DNA of 8,515 nt, from NCBI GenBank assembly GCA_016210285.1, contig JACQUN010000057.1, positions 1 to 8,515 on the forward strand, in the 5' to 3' direction. Under the pieces are notes generated by a model. That model did not search any database. It had not been told where the DNA came from and was given only the letters and a program-made list of their open reading frames with translations. Positions within the stretch are counted from its first letter, which is position 1. Each line of letters opens with the position of its first letter. Source of the stretch: Chloroflexota bacterium. Lineage in GTDB: Bacteria; Chloroflexota; Dehalococcoidia; UBA1127; JACQUN01. Shown here piece by piece: positions 6,872 through 8,515 of this stretch. The translations under genes and the position numbers were made by a program.

Positions 6872-6888
6872 CAGCCTGGGCCAGGCTG
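6872..6888. terminator. Second hairpin in the convergent spacer
   Basis: CAGCCTG-GGC-CAGGCTG is a perfect 7-bp stem with a 3-base loop, only two bases from the hairpin at 6849-6869 and six bases before the stop of the HEAT gene (6895). As with its neighbour there is no T-run. Two stable stems side by side in a 70-base convergent spacer suggest an RNA 3'-end structure for one or both transcripts. Confidence 0.45.
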
Positions 6889-6894
6889 GCTCTG

Positions 6895-8052
6895 CTAGGT
6901 GGGGAGCGGGGCGCCGCAGTAGGGGCAGAAGCGCGGAGCCCTGGGGAGGTCAAGGCTTTCCTGGCAGGCGGGGCAGCGCCTGGGGATAGGGGGAGTCGCA
7001 GGAGGCACACTGGCCTCCACGGGCAGGAGGGCGTTGGTGGAAAGCTCCTTTGCCCCTCCAGACGGCGCCCGGTAGTTCGCCTGAACGCGGAAGAGCACAC
7101 CAGACCCCGCCTCGGTTGGCCGCACCCGAAGCTCCACCACCCCCTTCTCCTTCGGCGGCAGCTTCGCCACGGTGAAGGCAGCCCCAGAGACGGAGTGGTT
7201 GCACGAGAGGGTGAACTCCTGGGCGTCTCCGGTGCCCCTATTTTCCACGGCCACCTGAAGCACCCCTTCGCGACCCACCCCCAGGTCGCGGAAACCCTGC
7301 ACCCGGATACGAATATCAGGGGATGGAGGTCCCTTCGAGGCGTTCTCCCACCGCTGGAGGGCGTCGCGTGCCGCCTCTTGAAGGGTCGTGCTCCCCCCCT
7401 CGGCAGCTTGCAGCAACGCAGCTCGCACCCTGGGGTCACGCCAGGAGGCCAGGGTCACCAGCGCGCTCTGGCGGACCACGTCATCCACATGGTCCAGTTG
7501 CCGGACCAGGCGCTCCACGGCCCGCTGGGCCTGACGCTCGCCTCCCTCCTCATCCAGGCCCTCCTCCGCCTGCTCCAGCGCTGCTGCGGCAGTCTCGTAT
7601 TCAACCGGTTCGCCCAGCTCTGTGAGGGCCACGGAGGCCCAGCCGTGGAAAACCTGCTTCTCCTGAGGGGTTGGCTCGTGGGGCGGCTCGTCCGGACGCG
7701 CAGGCAGGTCCCCCAAGCTCCGGGCAGCCCAGCCTCGCATGGACTCCTCCAGGGATGGCGCGGGGCTCCCGCCAGGGGACTGGGCAAGGCGCTGGAGGGC
7801 GCCCGCCACCGACTGCCGAACCCCTGGGTCTGCATCCCTCGCGGCCTTGATGAGGAAAGCGATGCCCCGCCGCTGGTCGAGAAGCCCCAGGGAGCGCGCC
7901 GCCTCGGAGCGAACGACAGGGCTCTGGTCGGAGAGCAGGGCCTGCCCGATGAGCTCCACCGCCTGGGGGTCGCCACCCTCCGCTGCGCTGCGGATGGCCT
8001 GGAGCCGCACCTGGGGGTCTGGATCCCGAAGCAAATCCCGGGAAAGCGCCAC
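6895..8052 (-). CDS. HEAT-repeat protein with C-terminal zinc ribbon
   Basis: A 385-residue protein I cannot assign to a named function. Residues about 3-90 contain three HEAT-like helical repeats with the recurring pattern DPDPQVRLQA / DQSPVVRSEA / DADPGVRQSV at about 32-residue spacing. Another pair occurs at about 178-235 (DDVVRQSALVTLA, then DPRVRAALLQAA). A linker rich in Pro and Glu lies between. Residues about 246-346 look like a beta-sandwich of CARDB or Ig-like type (VLQVAVENRGTGDAQEF, then LPPKEKGVVELRV). The C-terminus is a zinc ribbon with Cys360, Cys363, Cys376 and Cys379. No signal peptide or membrane segment is seen, so a cytoplasmic scaffold is inferred. Start: the GTG at 8052 is the only early choice, because an in-frame TGA lies at 8068-8070; GAGGGG (8059-8064) precedes it by six bases. 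It is convergent with ogt and downstream of dnaE on the same strand. Confidence 0.8.
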   Translation of the reverse strand: MALSRDLLRDPDPQVRLQAIRSAAEGGDPQAVELIGQALLSDQSPVVRSEAARSLGLLDQRRGIAFLIKAARDADPGVRQSVAGALQRLAQSPGGSPAPSLEESMRGWAARSLGDLPARPDEPPHEPTPQEKQVFHGWASVALTELGEPVEYETAAAALEQAEEGLDEEGGERQAQRAVERLVRQLDHVDDVVRQSALVTLASWRDPRVRAALLQAAEGGSTTLQEAARDALQRWENASKGPPSPDIRIRVQGFRDLGVGREGVLQVAVENRGTGDAQEFTLSCNHSVSGAAFTVAKLPPKEKGVVELRVRPTEAGSGVLFRVQANYRAPSGGAKELSTNALLPVEASVPPATPPIPRRCPACQESLDLPRAPRFCPYCGAPLPT

Positions 8053-8162
8053 GGGGAACCCCTCACTTCATGGAGTAGCCTCATGATACCACAGAGAGCT
8101 TCTAGAGTCCTGAGTTGCTAATCCGTTTCATAGATAATGGGGGGCATTAGAGTTGCAGTGCC

Positions 8163-8197
8163 CCCGTTCATGGTTCGACGGGCTCACCATGAACGGG
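8163..8197 (-). repeat. REP-like palindrome, copy 1
   Basis: A perfect 12-bp inverted repeat, CCCGTTCATGGT (8163-8174) and ACCATGAACGGG (8186-8197), with an 11-base loop. Read on the minus strand it contains GTTCATGGTGAGCCCGTCGA followed by ACCATGAAC. It shares the pattern GTTC-T--TGAGC--GTCGAA with the neighbouring element at 8204, which lies on the opposite strand. It fits a repetitive extragenic palindrome; presence elsewhere in the genome cannot be tested here. Confidence 0.7.
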
Positions 8198-8203
8198 AAA
8201 AAC

Positions 8204-8229
8204 GTTCGTCCTGAGCTTGTCGAAGGGCG
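8204..8229 (+). repeat. REP-like palindrome, copy 2 (inverted relative to copy 1)
   Basis: GTTCGTCCTGAGCTTGTCGA followed by AGGGCG. The arms CGTCCT and AGGGCG pair with one G-T mismatch around the loop containing GAGCTTGTCGA. It shares the TGAGC--GTCGAA core with copy 1, on the other strand, six bases away. From memory, closely similar TGAGCTTGTCGAAGG elements are abundant between genes in a range of bacteria. Confidence 0.7.
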
Positions 8230-8281
8230 GGCCGAAATATACATGCTTCTTCTGACTCAGGACACTAGAGGGGTTCGCAGG

Positions 8282-8295
8282 GCGGCCCTGGCCGC
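8282..8295 (-). terminator. Hairpin just after the dnaE stop
   Basis: GCGGC-CCTG-GCCGC forms a 5-bp GC-only stem with a 4-base loop, ending two bases before the TAG at 8297-8299. No T-run follows on the minus strand (the sequence continues CCTGCGAACCCC). It may help end dnaE transcription, but the stem is short and in a GC-rich region. Confidence 0.35.
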
Positions 8296-8296
8296 G

Positions 8297-8515
8297 CTAC
8301 TCCCCCGCCTCCACCACAACCCCGTCAGCGCCCAGCATCTCTTCGAGCAGGCGGTGCAGGTCGGGGCTATAGCCCGTGGCGATGGCACCCAGCGCCAGCC
8401 GGACCCGTCGCGGCCCTGACTGCACCTCCACCACCACCTGGTCCTGGCCCGGGTACTCCAGCAGCACCTTCACCGCCTCCCGAAGCCTGCGCTCGTCGGC
8501 AGCGGGGTCCTCGGA
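8297..8515 (-). CDS. dnaE: DNA polymerase III alpha subunit, C-terminal end (5' part outside window)
   Basis: The last 72 codons plus TAG of a gene entering from the right edge, read on the minus strand. The protein has LREAVKVLLEYPGQDQVVVE, then GPRRVRLALGAIATGYSPDL, HRLLEEMLGADGVVVEAGE. This arrangement (helix with L--YPG-D-V, strand V-V, strand VRL-L, then S-DLHR-L---LG and a final V-V-) is what I recognise from the C-terminal tail of bacterial DnaE, after the OB fold. DnaE is the replicative polymerase catalytic subunit; its active-site domains lie outside the window. The call rests on a short fragment without catalytic motifs. A different protein ending in a similar small alpha/beta unit is possible. 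Confidence 0.65.
   Translation of the reverse strand, partial: SEDPAADERRLREAVKVLLEYPGQDQVVVEVQSGPRRVRLALGAIATGYSPDLHRLLEEMLGADGVVVEAGE

Larger units (their letters stand above)
8053..8296. other. Spacer between the HEAT gene and dnaE
   Basis: No gene is recognisable in these 244 bases. The spacer is visibly richer in A+T around 8080-8160 than its surroundings and holds two REP-like palindromes (8163-8197 and 8204-8229). On the minus strand TATCAT (8082-8087), about 30 bases before the HEAT start, could serve as a -10, but I see no matching -35. A GC-rich stem lies right after the dnaE stop. Confidence 0.5.

Noticed and set aside
7195..8121. Plus-strand 308-codon open frame
   Set aside because: Antisense to the HEAT/zinc-ribbon gene, whose repeats and four-Cys motif make the minus strand the coding one.
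8163..8229. Palindromes considered as a CRISPR fragment or terminator
   Set aside because: There are only two copies in opposite orientation with no spacers and no T-run; the shared core fits a REP-type element better.
8153..8419. Plus-strand 88-codon frame at the right edge
   Set aside because: It runs through the REP-like palindromes and then antisense to the dnaE end; no ribosome site or domain is seen.

Overview
The window is a stretch of GC-rich bacterial chromosome. Hand counts give about 73% G+C at 1381-1440 inside the MoxR gene, and several genes start with GTG. The gene content and the style of the transglutaminase protein (PGYGWVEFEPT block, DUF4129-like tail) remind me of Chloroflexota (Dehalococcoidia-like or related lineages). 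That assignment rests on family resemblance only and is tentative.

Left edge (1-1051, minus strand): the 5' part of a gene for a DUF4062 domain followed by a short charged helical linker and 34-residue TPR repeats. The repeats are still running when the window ends. The 226 bases between its start and the next gene (1052-1277) form a divergent promoter region, with an extended -10 element and a 15-bp inverted repeat on the plus-strand side.

Centre (1278-6824, plus strand): a module of MoxR-family AAA+ ATPase, DUF58 protein and a large TgpA/DUF3488-type membrane protein with an external transglutaminase-like domain. An O6-alkylguanine-DNA alkyltransferase gene (ogt) follows 32 bases later. 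MoxR, DUF58 and transglutaminase genes are a recurrent neighbourhood; the usual inference is that the ATPase acts as a chaperone or remodeller for the membrane-anchored DUF58 and transglutaminase proteins at the cell envelope. Two details are unusual. A 224-base gap separates moxR from the DUF58 gene, although the next junction is a 4-base GTGA overlap. The transglutaminase-like domain has Ser where the nucleophilic Cys is expected, so it may not be a working thiol enzyme.

Right part (6825-8515): a short convergent intergenic stretch with two perfect hairpins, then a minus-strand gene for a HEAT-repeat protein with a predicted beta-sandwich domain and a C-terminal zinc ribbon. Next comes a 244-base spacer holding two head-to-head copies of a REP-like palindrome. 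The window ends with the last 72 codons of what looks like dnaE (DNA polymerase III alpha), also on the minus strand.

I see no tRNA, rRNA, CRISPR array, insertion sequence or integrase. The best candidates for something new are the DUF4062-TPR protein with its recently duplicated repeats, the Cys-to-Ser change in the transglutaminase-like protein, and the REP-like pair.
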